A stretch of 64,000 nucleotides of DNA from Fictibacillus solisalsi (GTDB lineage: Bacteria > Bacillota > Bacilli > Bacillales > Fictibacillaceae), in the NCBI RefSeq assembly GCF_900103485.1, contig NZ_FNHW01000001.1:2935057-2999056 (forward strand), read 5' to 3'. Below the pieces are notes generated by a model that saw nothing but the letters and a program-made list of their open reading frames with translations, made no database searches and was not told the origin of the DNA. Positions 25,791-33,365 of this stretch are shown here, piece by piece. Each line of letters starts with the position of its first letter. Position 1 is the first letter of the stretch. A program made the position numbers and the translations under genes.

Positions 25791-26813
25791 TTACTGCTCA
25801 GCCTTTACCTTCTTGACCAGCTCTTCTGCCCAGTCATACTTCTTATAAAAATCGTCATACATAGGTTTTGACGCTTCTTCCATTTTCTTCTCAAACGCTC
25901 CATCCGGTGTATGGAACTTCACGCCCTTTTTGGTCAAAAACTTTTTATCCGTTTCATAGCTTTTTTCCATCAGATCAAACTCGTAATCAGCCGCTTCCTT
26001 AGATGCCTTTTCAATTACACTTTGCTGTTTTTTGGAGAGACTGTTATAGAACTTGCTGTTTATGATGTAAATATTTGGGCTGAACATATGATTGGATTCC
26101 AAAACATCGCTTTGAACCTCATACCAGCCGGAAGCACGGAGAGTAGCAATCGGGTTGTCCTGCCCGTCCACAACTTTCTGTTCCAATGCTGAGAATACTT
26201 CAGAGATCGGCATTGGTGTCACATTCATGCCAAGCAGCTTACCGAGTTGTATGTAGTTTGGTATGTTGGGCATTCTCATTCGCAAGCCATCGAAATCCTT
26301 CATGGTTTTTACAGGTTTGTTACTCGAGAACATCCGGAATCCATTCGCACTCCAGGCAAGCGGTTTAACACCATGCTTCTTTTCAAGATCCTCAGTCAGC
26401 TCTTTGCCTATGGGTCCGTTGAGCACTTTTTTGACATGTTCATAATCTTTGAAAAGGAACGGCCATTCCGGAACCGCCATTTTTTCAATATCGGACTGCA
26501 TGATCAGTCCGGGAATCCCCATTTCGATCGTACCGTTTCGGACACCGTCGTAAAATTCCTTTTCGGCACCGAGTGTGCTGTTGTCATAAATCTGAACTTT
26601 CAGCGTGCCGCCGGATTCCTTTTCAACCATGGGCTTGAATTTCTCACGCAGTGCCACATTCTGTGGATGATCCTTGGCGAAATAATTGGCGATCTTTATT
26701 GTCTTTGTCTTTTCGCCCGACGAGGAAGTCGATTTGCTGCCGCATCCTGACAGGATCAGGGAAAGCATCAGCATGATGCCCATTAAAATACCCAAACTTT
26801 TTTTCACCTTCAC
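25791..26813 (-). CDS. TRAP transporter substrate-binding lipoprotein DctP (first)
   Basis: About 340 residues from GTG 26813 (AAGGGTGG 5 nt upstream), giving a compact lipoprotein signal GILMGIMLMLSLILSGCGSK; the frame is open upstream to 26873 but those residues are not signal-like. DctP motifs: YDNSTLGAEKEFYDGVRNG, PVKTMKDFDGLRMRMPNIPN with the ligand Arg, MPISEVFSALEQKVVDGQDN. First gene of a run continuing through dctQ, dctM, dehydrogenase, second dctP, LarA-like, membrane protein, dehydratase and U32-like genes. Preceded by a cre site and two KdgR/IclR-like operators. Confidence 0.85.
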   Translation of the reverse strand: MKVKKSLGILMGIMLMLSLILSGCGSKSTSSSGEKTKTIKIANYFAKDHPQNVALREKFKPMVEKESGGTLKVQIYDNSTLGAEKEFYDGVRNGTIEMGIPGLIMQSDIEKMAVPEWPFLFKDYEHVKKVLNGPIGKELTEDLEKKHGVKPLAWSANGFRMFSSNKPVKTMKDFDGLRMRMPNIPNYIQLGKLLGMNVTPMPISEVFSALEQKVVDGQDNPIATLRASGWYEVQSDVLESNHMFSPNIYIINSKFYNSLSKKQQSVIEKASKEAADYEFDLMEKSYETDKKFLTKKGVKFHTPDGAFEKKMEEASKPMYDDFYKKYDWAEELVKKVKAEQ

Positions 26814-26847
26814 CCTAACCACCCTTTCGTTTACCTTTTTCGTCATT

Positions 26848-26862
26848 TTGAAAGCGTTACCA
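26848..26862. promoter_or_regulatory. cre site (CcpA) in TRAP operon leader
   Basis: TTGAAAGCGTTACCA matches every fixed position of WTGNAANCGNWNNCW. It lies between operator site B and the GTG start of dctP, a road-block position for CcpA repression. Confidence 0.75.
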
Positions 26863-26907
26863 TCGTGCCGCAAAAAAATAGAAAAGTAGAATAGCGGAGG
26901 ACTGACA

Positions 26908-26932
26908 GTTTTACATTATAAAACTCCGTTCT
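26908..26932. promoter_or_regulatory. KdgR/IclR-like operator, site B
   Basis: GTTTTACATTATAAAAC, three bases, then GTTCT, the same design as sites A and C. The complement contains TATAAT, a likely -10 of the TRAP operon promoter. Confidence 0.65.
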
Positions 26933-27008
26933 GTTACATTCACAAACAAAAGACACTGCCTTCCTTACAGAAATGATAATTGTTTTCTGGAGATGCAATG
27001 TCCGGGTT

Positions 27009-27033
27009 GTTTTATAATATAAAACCGTGTTCT
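27009..27033. promoter_or_regulatory. KdgR/IclR-like operator, site C
   Basis: GTTTTATAATATAAAAC, three bases, then GTTCT. Its 17-base dyad is the exact reverse complement of that in site A, yet the GTTCT tail keeps the same orientation. Lies 101 bp from site B. Confidence 0.6.
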
Positions 27034-27134
27034 GTTTAACTGAGAATATCATAGTATATCTGGTCGAAGGATGTCAATCCGTTTTTTTATTTTTCTGAAA
27101 ATAGTTGCATTTTACTATTTTTAATACAAAAGTG

Positions 27135-27197
27135 TTGGATGATTTTACTGGTATTTGAAGTAAATTGGAAAGTAAATCTCTGAATTTGGACAGTAAA
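27135..27197. repeat. Partial 21-bp-period repeat
   Basis: TTGGAAAGTAAA (27165-27176) and TTGGACAGTAAA (27186-27197) are 21 bp apart, with related TTGAAGTAAA at 27155 and TTGGA at 27135. Also a 10-bp inverted pair GCATTTTACT (27107) / AGTAAAATGC (27192). Confidence 0.5.
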
Positions 27198-27200
27198 ATG

Positions 27201-27232
27201 CACGGGAGATCGCTGTTCCGCTCTCTCCCATG
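27201..27232. terminator. Hairpin after larC1
   Basis: CACGGGAGA / TCTCCCATG stem (one G-U pair) just beyond the larC1 stop; the minus-strand T-run is weak, so terminator strength is uncertain. Confidence 0.45.
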
Positions 27233-27237
27233 CTTTT

Positions 27238-28128
27238 CTACTTCGCTTTCTCTTCAAAAAGGATTGCTCTCAGCACATTCGGATGCTCAAAGTCCTTTTG
27301 TCCTGCTCCATATCCGATTTTCTCGATGACAAAAGGCGGCATGTAGCCATAGTTGTCAGCAAGCGCCTTTAAGAAGCCTGCTCCTGTTGGTGTGGTCAGT
27401 TCGCCTTTTACATGGAAAGCTTCAAGCGGCACTCCTTTAAGAATCTCGGCCGTCGCGGGGGCCGGGATGGGATAGAGCCCATGCGCCATTTTCACCTTGC
27501 CATAGCCCGTCGGGACTGGTGAGGCTATAATTCTATCAACCTGCAAATCTTCGAGCGCCAGGCATACTCCGATCACATCGATAATAGAATCCATGGCGCC
27601 CACCTCATGAAAATGAACCTCTTTTGGATCCATTCCGTGAATCTTACCCTCCGCTTCGGCGATAACTTCAAATACATGCCGGCTCCGTTCCTTTACCCGA
27701 ACAGGAAGCTCACTTGTGTCAATCATTTCCAAAATCATTGATGCTTTTCGATGAACATGGTCATGGTGGTGATGATGTTCATGTTCATGCTCATGATCGT
27801 GATGGTGATGATGTTCATGCGAGTGGCCGTGGTCATGATGATGATGATGGTGATGGTCATGCGAGTGGCCGTGGTCATGGGTATGGCTGTGGCCCTCTTC
27901 TTGGACATGTGCGGTACCTGCCAGTTCCGCTTCCTTAAACTGGAGATCAAGCAGGTTCGCTGAAATCCCTCTCTTATCGACTTTCTTTGTATCCATGTGA
28001 AACGAATCAATCGGAAGCTGCTTCAGCTGCTCTGTTACGTAGGAAAGATCAGCGCCAAGGTCAAAAAGCGCAGCGAGTGTCATATCACCGGAAATGCCGT
28101 ACTGGCAATCAAGATAAAGCTGTTTCAT
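27238..28128 (-). CDS. larC1: LarC1: N-terminal half of nickel-pincer cofactor enzyme LarC
   Basis: 296 residues from ATG 28128 (GAGGGGG upstream; overlaps larB by 20 bp). Starts KQLYLDCQYGISGDMTLAAL as in LarC, continues with HGMDPKEVHFHEVGAMDSII, IIASPVPTGYGKVKMAHG and LTTPTGAGFLKALA, and ends AILFEEKAK with a clean TAG. The nucleotide-binding C-terminal half is absent here and is encoded at 8736-9221. A His-rich tract of about 50 residues (roughly residues 80-135) interrupts the N-terminal domain, probably binding or storing Ni2+. No LarC2 coding follows in any frame, so no local frameshift product is possible. Confidence 0.88.
   Translation of the reverse strand: MKQLYLDCQYGISGDMTLAALFDLGADLSYVTEQLKQLPIDSFHMDTKKVDKRGISANLLDLQFKEAELAGTAHVQEEGHSHTHDHGHSHDHHHHHHHDHGHSHEHHHHHDHEHEHEHHHHHDHVHRKASMILEMIDTSELPVRVKERSRHVFEVIAEAEGKIHGMDPKEVHFHEVGAMDSIIDVIGVCLALEDLQVDRIIASPVPTGYGKVKMAHGLYPIPAPATAEILKGVPLEAFHVKGELTTPTGAGFLKALADNYGYMPPFVIEKIGYGAGQKDFEHPNVLRAILFEEKAK
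27758..27905. repeat. CAT/ATG-rich repeat encoding His tract
   Basis: Low-complexity His/Asp/Glu codon repeat inside larC1. A perfect 23-bp segment occurs at 27815-27837 and 27857-27879, 42 bp apart, indicating recent tandem duplication. Confidence 0.8.
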
Positions 28129-28804
28129 TGGCAACCCCCTCATTTGCGAGTTTTAAAATAAGAGCCGCCTGATAGGCCGCACCAAATCCATTATCGATAT
28201 TCACGACACTCATTCCGGACGCACAGGAGGTGAGCATGGCGAGAAGTGGAGTAAGACCCTGTAAATGAGCACCATATCCCACAGAAGTTGGCACCGCAAT
28301 AACCGGACGCTGAACCATGCCTCCGATCACACTCGGCAGAGCTCCTTCCATACCGGCTACAACGATCAGCACGCTTGCTTTTGTGATGTCTTCCCGATAG
28401 GCCAGCAGCCGGTCAATGCCCGCTACCCCAACATCATACAGCCGGTTGACTTTGCAGCCCATCCAATCAGCAGTAATGGCCGCTTCCTCTGCTACAGGAA
28501 GGTCGGAGGTGCCTGCCGCGACAACCATGACATCTCCGCCGTATTTATCACGCGGAAGCCCGTATAAAAGTATTCTGGAAACGTCGTGATAGTCTGCATC
28601 AGGATATACGGCGAGCAGCACTTCTGCCTTCTCTTTGGAAAGTCGGGTAACCATAGCTTTTCCATGGGTCTCAATCAGGGTTTCCATGATTTTTTTAATC
28701 TGATCTGCTGTTTTTCCTTCTCCATAGATGACTTCAGGATAACCGGTACGCTTCTCGCGGTCCAGGTCCACCTTGCTGAAGCCGAGGTCTTCGAATTTTT
28801 TCAT
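28109..28804 (-). CDS. larB: LarB: NaAD carboxylase/hydrolase of pincer cofactor synthesis
   Basis: 231 residues. Carboxylates and hydrolyses nicotinic acid adenine dinucleotide to pyridinium-3,5-biscarboxylic acid mononucleotide, first step of the nickel-pincer cofactor. PurE-like C-terminal domain: VVAAGTSDLPVAEEAAITA, YDVGVAGIDRLLAYRED, VVAGMEGALPSVIGGMV, VPTSVGYGAHLQGLTPLLAM, SCASGMSVVNIDNGFGAAY. Lies between larE and larC1 in one operon, ATG start. Confidence 0.9.
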   Translation of the reverse strand: MKKFEDLGFSKVDLDREKRTGYPEVIYGEGKTADQIKKIMETLIETHGKAMVTRLSKEKAEVLLAVYPDADYHDVSRILLYGLPRDKYGGDVMVVAAGTSDLPVAEEAAITADWMGCKVNRLYDVGVAGIDRLLAYREDITKASVLIVVAGMEGALPSVIGGMVQRPVIAVPTSVGYGAHLQGLTPLLAMLTSCASGMSVVNIDNGFGAAYQAALILKLANEGVANETALS

Positions 28805-28817
28805 GAAATCTCCTTCT

Positions 28818-29627
28818 CTACGTTGTTTTGGTTTCTGCCAGCACTTTGTTCATACTGCCGCTTTTATAGCCGGTCAAATCCATTGTTACATAGCTGTAGC
28901 CAAACTCCTGCAGCTGCTTTGTAATTTCTCCGTGATGTTCAAGAAGCATTTTCATTTCGCCAGGTTCTACTTCAATTCTGGCAATGTCCCCATGCGTACG
29001 GACCCGTACCTGACGGATGCCGATGGCACGAATGGCCTGTTCGGAACGGTCTACTTTTCTCAGCTTCTCGATGGTAATTTCTTCTCCATAAGCAATTCTT
29101 GATGAAAGGCAGGCAAAGGAGGGCTTATCCCACGTAGGAAGCCCCATCTGCTGAGAAAGCTCACGTATTTCACTTTTGAACAAACCAGCCTCCTGGATCG
29201 GCCCCCGCACATTGTACTCTCTTGCCGCTTTCGTTCCCGGCCGGTGTTCTCCCATGTCATCAGCTATAAGGCCAAACGCAATATTTTCGTAGTGATATTC
29301 ATGCATGATCGGGATCAGATGCTCAAACAAACTCTTCTTGCAAAAGTAACAGCGGTTGGAGGTATTTTCTGAATAGCCGGGAATACTGAGCTCTGATGTC
29401 TCTATAACTTCATGGCGTGCGCCAAGCATCGCTGCGTACCGTTTTGCCTCCTGCAGTTCCTCAAACGGATAGGTCTCACTGTCTGCGGTGACCGCCAGCA
29501 CGTTTTCCTTTCCAAGCGTATCAATCGCGACTTTCAGCAGAAAAGTGCTGTCCACCCCTCCGGAAAAGGCGACCACAACGGTTTTCATTTCACGTAAAAT
29601 CTCCTGCAGCTTTTCATACTTATCCAA
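28818..29627 (-). CDS. larE: LarE: ATP-dependent sulfur transferase of pincer cofactor synthesis
   Basis: About 269 residues from TTG 29627 (GGAGGGG 8 nt upstream; overlaps larA end). PP-loop AFSGGVDSTFLLKVA near 22 for AMP activation. It adds sulfur to the biscarboxylate mononucleotide. Three Cys are visible: RCYFCKKSLFEHL (CxxC) and PSFACLSSRIAYGEEITIEK. The L. plantarum enzyme sacrifices one Cys; members with three Cys bind a 4Fe-4S cluster, so this one is predicted to be of the cluster type. Confidence 0.88.
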   Translation of the reverse strand: MDKYEKLQEILREMKTVVVAFSGGVDSTFLLKVAIDTLGKENVLAVTADSETYPFEELQEAKRYAAMLGARHEVIETSELSIPGYSENTSNRCYFCKKSLFEHLIPIMHEYHYENIAFGLIADDMGEHRPGTKAAREYNVRGPIQEAGLFKSEIRELSQQMGLPTWDKPSFACLSSRIAYGEEITIEKLRKVDRSEQAIRAIGIRQVRVRTHGDIARIEVEPGEMKMLLEHHGEITKQLQEFGYSYVTMDLTGYKSGSMNKVLAETKTT

Positions 29628-30903
29628 CAACAGAACCCCTCCGTTCTTCCACATAAGGAATGGTTAGCGGCCCGAGTGGAAGCACCGCTATGGTCATCTC
29701 AGGTCCGTATTTCTCTTTTAACTCTTCCAATGTCTTCTCAATGTCATGGGTCGGCATCAGGATGGCTCCCTTCACCTGCTCATCGGTCAGCTTCGAATAC
29801 ACATAAACATCCGCCCACACCTGGGTAACTGCCTGCTTTTGAACCTGCCACTGATCGAACATTTTAAATTCGGGATCGTTGATCAGATCCAGCAGCTCCT
29901 GAGGTGTTTCGGCGAATTGAAAAATTTTCGAGTAATTCCCGTGGTCCGGCAGACCGTCGGAGCATTCGGAGGCAACGATGATCGACCCTCCCTCTTTAAC
30001 AATCTTGTGAGCCGCACTCATTCCTTTAACCGCTTGATACAAATTTTGGTCAAGCGGATAACCGGAGTTGGAGGTGATTACCACGTCAAACCGCTCCTTG
30101 CAGCGGATCATGGCATGTTCCTTGGCAAACGCACAGCCTTTGTCATGGGCCTCATACAGCTCGCCGGCGAATACATTGGTAATTTCCTTTTCCCGGTTCA
30201 GCGTCACGTTCAGCATAAAATGCGGCTTGCACATCGCATTGATTTCCCGTGTCATCTCCTGAACCGGGTTATCCTCCATGTTGCCCCAGGTGGAGCGCGG
30301 ATCCCCAATCATTCGTGCATTATGAAAGGTCATAATGGTTTCTATACCGGCAATGCCAGGCATGATGCCTTTTGGGCCGCCCGAAAATCCGGCAAAAAAG
30401 TGGGGTTCAATGAATCCCGTAACAATGCGGAAATCCGCTTCCACATAGTCCTTATTCAAATAGACGTCGCAGCCGAACTTGCTTCTTCCCACGTTGACGA
30501 GTGAATCCAGGTCATGACAGTGATTATTGACAATCTTGATATGGTCGACGACCCACTGGCCGAGCATTTGCACAAACTCTTCCTCAGTCTGGTCGCGGTG
30601 AGTCCCTGTCCCGTTGATGATTACAAAGTTTTCAAGAGGCACGTGATCCAGTTCCTCAATAAGCAGAGGAACAAGCACGTCATTTGGTGTCGGTCTTGTA
30701 ATATCGCTGATTACAATCGCTACTTTGTCTGTTGCCTTGACACTTTCCTTTAGTGAAGGTGCACCGATCGGATGCCTCAACGCATTCAAAACCGCCTGCT
30801 CTTTGTTCTCAACTCCCGGAAGGTTGCTCGGTTCCACAACAAACGAGTTTTCAGGAAGATTCAGTTTCAGCCCTTCTTTTCCGTATAACAAAGTTGTCTC
30901 CAT
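29620..30903 (-). CDS. larA: LarA: nickel-dependent lactate racemase family
   Basis: 427 residues, typical LarA length. Equivalent residues visible: ITRPTPNDVLVPLL (phosphate Arg), IINGTGTHRDQTEEEF (first catalytic His), FIEPHFFAGFSGGPKGIMPG (second His, cofactor Lys) and IETIMTFHNARMIG (nickel His). Racemises a 2-hydroxy acid through the nickel-pincer nucleotide. Lactate is the reference substrate, but the operon holds glycerate kinase and a 2-keto-3-deoxygluconate permease, so a sugar-acid or glycerate substrate is plausible. ATG with AAAGGAGAG upstream. Confidence 0.88.
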   Translation of the reverse strand: METTLLYGKEGLKLNLPENSFVVEPSNLPGVENKEQAVLNALRHPIGAPSLKESVKATDKVAIVISDITRPTPNDVLVPLLIEELDHVPLENFVIINGTGTHRDQTEEEFVQMLGQWVVDHIKIVNNHCHDLDSLVNVGRSKFGCDVYLNKDYVEADFRIVTGFIEPHFFAGFSGGPKGIMPGIAGIETIMTFHNARMIGDPRSTWGNMEDNPVQEMTREINAMCKPHFMLNVTLNREKEITNVFAGELYEAHDKGCAFAKEHAMIRCKERFDVVITSNSGYPLDQNLYQAVKGMSAAHKIVKEGGSIIVASECSDGLPDHGNYSKIFQFAETPQELLDLINDPEFKMFDQWQVQKQAVTQVWADVYVYSKLTDEQVKGAILMPTHDIEKTLEELKEKYGPEMTIAVLPLGPLTIPYVEERRGSVVG

Positions 30904-30932
30904 ATATTGTTCTCTCCTTTTTTAACTGTCCA

Positions 30933-32063
30933 TTACGCTGAAGTTGGAGGTGCGCTTCTCTCTTTTTGGTCCCTGCCTTCCAATTCAAACTTCTCCAGCT
31001 TGCCGTCAATTCCTCTCGTCTTTTGCCATTTATCTACAAGAATTACCGCAATCGGACATAAAATGGCCGTTGTCAGTGTGGCGATGGAAATTTGTGCGGT
31101 GGCAATGTTTACAATATCCTGGTAGGATTGGGCTTCTGCAGCACTCATCATTCCAGATCCGGCTGCAACAGAGGCTGCTGCCGCAATGGCCGCAGGGGTA
31201 CCTGCCGCATTTCCTGCCGTGGATGCTTCCGATACCGGTGCAATGAAGCTCTTTTCTTTAAATAATTTAAATACAAGGATTCCCGTAAATGCCGTTAAAA
31301 TCGTGGTCATGAATCCAATGGTCAAACCCGCTGTAACCACGGATGGATTGAAGAAGCTTGCAAGATTCATTCCGGCTCCAAGAGCAAAGGCGAAAAACGG
31401 TACAGGCAGGATTTCTCCCGCTTTCAGGAAATCCCGGATATCTTCATCCAGGTTTCCGAGGATCATTCCGATGGCAATCGGCAGCAGTACGGCAATAAAG
31501 GCTATGATCGGAAAGCTTGACCCCAGCAGTCCAAGTGACATGAGTGTAAAAAACGGCCCGTCATTCAGTGAAAGCACCGCCACCGCCCCTACATCGGAAC
31601 GGTTCCCGTACTGGCCGGTAAGGGCCGCATACATTCCGCCGTTTCCATTCGTCATGGCCGCAATAATCGCCAGTGTAGAAAGTCCGAACAGCCCGTCCAT
31701 CGGATCGAAAAAATAGCCAAAGAGCAAACCGACGGCCAACCCCGTTAAATACTTCGAAGTGGTTAGCATGATCCCTTTTTTCAGTGCTGCTCCTCCAACC
31801 CGCAAGTTCATCTGGCTTCCCGCACAAAACAGGAAGAGGGCAATCAAAACGAGCGCACTGTCTTTAAATAGTTCCTGAGAGAAGCCTCCTATACGCAAAA
31901 ATTCGTAGTAGCCCTCTTCTGTTTTAGCAACTCCAAGCGATTTTAAGAAATTCATCACCGGCTTCAAATGAAGCTGGTCAATAGTATTCAGTAACGCCCC
32001 GAATAGCAATGGAACGACCATTAGTCCTCCAGGTACTTTTTCAATCGTTTGTTTAAGTTTCAT
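30933..32063 (-). CDS. kdgT: 2-keto-3-deoxygluconate permease
   Basis: 376 residues from ATG 32063, overlapping the glycerate-kinase stop by 11 bp. About ten TM helices; KdgT-type sequences include TIEKVPGGLMVVPLLFGALL, ALFLFCAGSQMNLRVGGAAL, AAMTNGNGGMYAALTGQYG, LNDGPFFTLMSLGLLG and TAGNAAGTPAAIAAAAS. Proton-coupled uptake of 2-keto-3-deoxygluconate or a related acid. Translationally linked to the kinase, which makes co-function in sugar-acid use likely. Confidence 0.88.
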   Translation of the reverse strand: MKLKQTIEKVPGGLMVVPLLFGALLNTIDQLHLKPVMNFLKSLGVAKTEEGYYEFLRIGGFSQELFKDSALVLIALFLFCAGSQMNLRVGGAALKKGIMLTTSKYLTGLAVGLLFGYFFDPMDGLFGLSTLAIIAAMTNGNGGMYAALTGQYGNRSDVGAVAVLSLNDGPFFTLMSLGLLGSSFPIIAFIAVLLPIAIGMILGNLDEDIRDFLKAGEILPVPFFAFALGAGMNLASFFNPSVVTAGLTIGFMTTILTAFTGILVFKLFKEKSFIAPVSEASTAGNAAGTPAAIAAAASVAAGSGMMSAAEAQSYQDIVNIATAQISIATLTTAILCPIAVILVDKWQKTRGIDGKLEKFELEGRDQKERSAPPTSA

Positions 32064-33222
32064 AGTGTAGAACCTCGCTTTCGCTTGTTGGTTTATCATA
32101 AATAAACGTTCGTACAACCTGTTCTGCACTATACTCCAGCAATTGGGATGATTGTTCCATTGCTTCTCGAAGGGTTAGTGGCTGCTGAATGATGCTCGTG
32201 ATGCTGATAATGCCATATTGATAAAGAATGTCCACGCCATCACCGACCGAGCCGGCAAGGATAACGGTTGGAACGTCCTTTTCTTTTGCCTTCTGCGCTA
32301 CGCCCATCGGCGTCTTTCCGGAGGCCGTTTGAAAATCGACCCTGCCTTCTCCCGTTATGACCAGATCAGCACCATCAAGAGCTTTAGGGAGGCCTGCATA
32401 CTCCGTCACGATATCAACGCCACGCTTCATCTGAGCGGAAAAAAAGGCCTGAAATGCTCCTCCGATTCCGCCCGCTGCCCCGGCTCCTGGCAGGTCATGC
32501 AATCTTGTTCCTGTTAGTTCTTCCACTTTATCCGCCCAATGAAAAAGGTTTTGATCCAGCACGCTTACCATATCTGCTGTTGCTCCCTTTTGCGGGCCAA
32601 AAACGGCTGAGGCACCGGTTCTCCCTACAAGCGGATTCTCGACATCCGACGCAATGAGGAAGGTACTGTCCTTGATTCTCCGATCAAATTCTGTGTCATC
32701 AATAACCTCCAGATGGCTAAGCTCTCCGCCCCCCGGTCCGATGCCGGCTCCATTTTTGTCCAACAGCTTCATACCAAGCGCCTGGAGCATACCTGCACCG
32801 CCATCATTGGTGGCTGACCCGCCAATAGCGAGAATAAAGGAGCGGAATCCATCATCCAGTGCCTGTTTGATCAGTTGCCCAGCCCCGTAAGTGGTAGAGG
32901 CCAGCGGATTAAGTTCCTCTGGTGTAAGCAAGCAAAGCCCTGAAGCTTCAGCCATTTCGATCACACACATGCGGGTACCGCCCAATACGCCATAGGATGC
33001 GACAACCTCTTGTCCCAGCGGACCGGTTACCTTCACTTCTTTTTTCTCACCGGCAGTCGCAGCAACTAGTGTGTCCATGGTTCCTTCTCCGCCGTCAGCG
33101 GCCGGCACAAGGACTGTTTCAATTGAAGGGTCCGCCTTCTTTACCCCGCGTTCGATCGCTGCTGCTGCTTCCATTGCCGATAAACTTCCTTTATATGAGT
33201 CTGGCGCAATAACAATCTTCAA
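32053..33222 (-). CDS. Glycerate kinase (class II, GlxK/GarK type)
   Basis: 389 residues: IVIAPDSYKGSLSAMEAAAA at the N-terminus, VPAADGGEGTMDTLVAAT near 40, AIGGSATNDGGAGMLQALGM near 127 and VITGEGRVDFQTASGKTPMG near 285. Phosphorylates D-glycerate with ATP, normally giving 2-phosphoglycerate. TTG start at 33222 with GGAGG 7 nt upstream. First gene of the kinase-kdgT-larAEBC1 operon, divergent from the CdaR-type regulator, with a perfect cre just upstream. Confidence 0.9.
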   Translation of the reverse strand: MKIVIAPDSYKGSLSAMEAAAAIERGVKKADPSIETVLVPAADGGEGTMDTLVAATAGEKKEVKVTGPLGQEVVASYGVLGGTRMCVIEMAEASGLCLLTPEELNPLASTTYGAGQLIKQALDDGFRSFILAIGGSATNDGGAGMLQALGMKLLDKNGAGIGPGGGELSHLEVIDDTEFDRRIKDSTFLIASDVENPLVGRTGASAVFGPQKGATADMVSVLDQNLFHWADKVEELTGTRLHDLPGAGAAGGIGGAFQAFFSAQMKRGVDIVTEYAGLPKALDGADLVITGEGRVDFQTASGKTPMGVAQKAKEKDVPTVILAGSVGDGVDILYQYGIISITSIIQQPLTLREAMEQSSQLLEYSAEQVVRTFIYDKPTSESEVLHYET

Positions 33223-33236
33223 CCCTGAACCTCCTC

Positions 33237-33251
33237 AGAAAACGCTTTCAT
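33237..33251 (-). promoter_or_regulatory. cre site (CcpA) upstream of glycerate kinase operon
   Basis: Minus strand ATGAAAGCGTTTTCT fits WTGNAANCGNWNNCW at all fixed positions, 15 bp before the TTG start. Predicts carbon catabolite repression of the whole lar operon. Confidence 0.72.
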
Positions 33252-33365
33252 TTTGTGATTGACTATAGTATACTTGTCTGAATATTATAAATCTATGGTT
33301 AAAACCTCTATAAATCACTTTTAATTTTTATGATTTTTTGTAGAAAGTAACTAAAGGAGAACATC

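Larger units (their letters stand above)
26814..27237. other. 424-bp regulatory spacer upstream of TRAP operon
   Basis: No convincing gene. It contains, from right to left, a hairpin after larC1 (27201-27232), a partial 21-bp-period repeat (27135-27201), operator site C (27009-27033), operator site B (26908-26932) and a perfect cre (26848-26862). The leader of the TRAP operon is therefore unusually dense in control elements. Confidence 0.7.

Noticed and set aside
27238-27262. Programmed frameshift at the larC1 3' end
   Set aside because: A T-run (CTTTTTG) precedes the stop, but no LarC2-like frame follows downstream, so a frameshift would not produce LarC2.
27714-27963. Plus-strand ORFs opposite the His tract
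   Set aside because: Low-complexity complements of the His codons of larC1; no ribosome sites.
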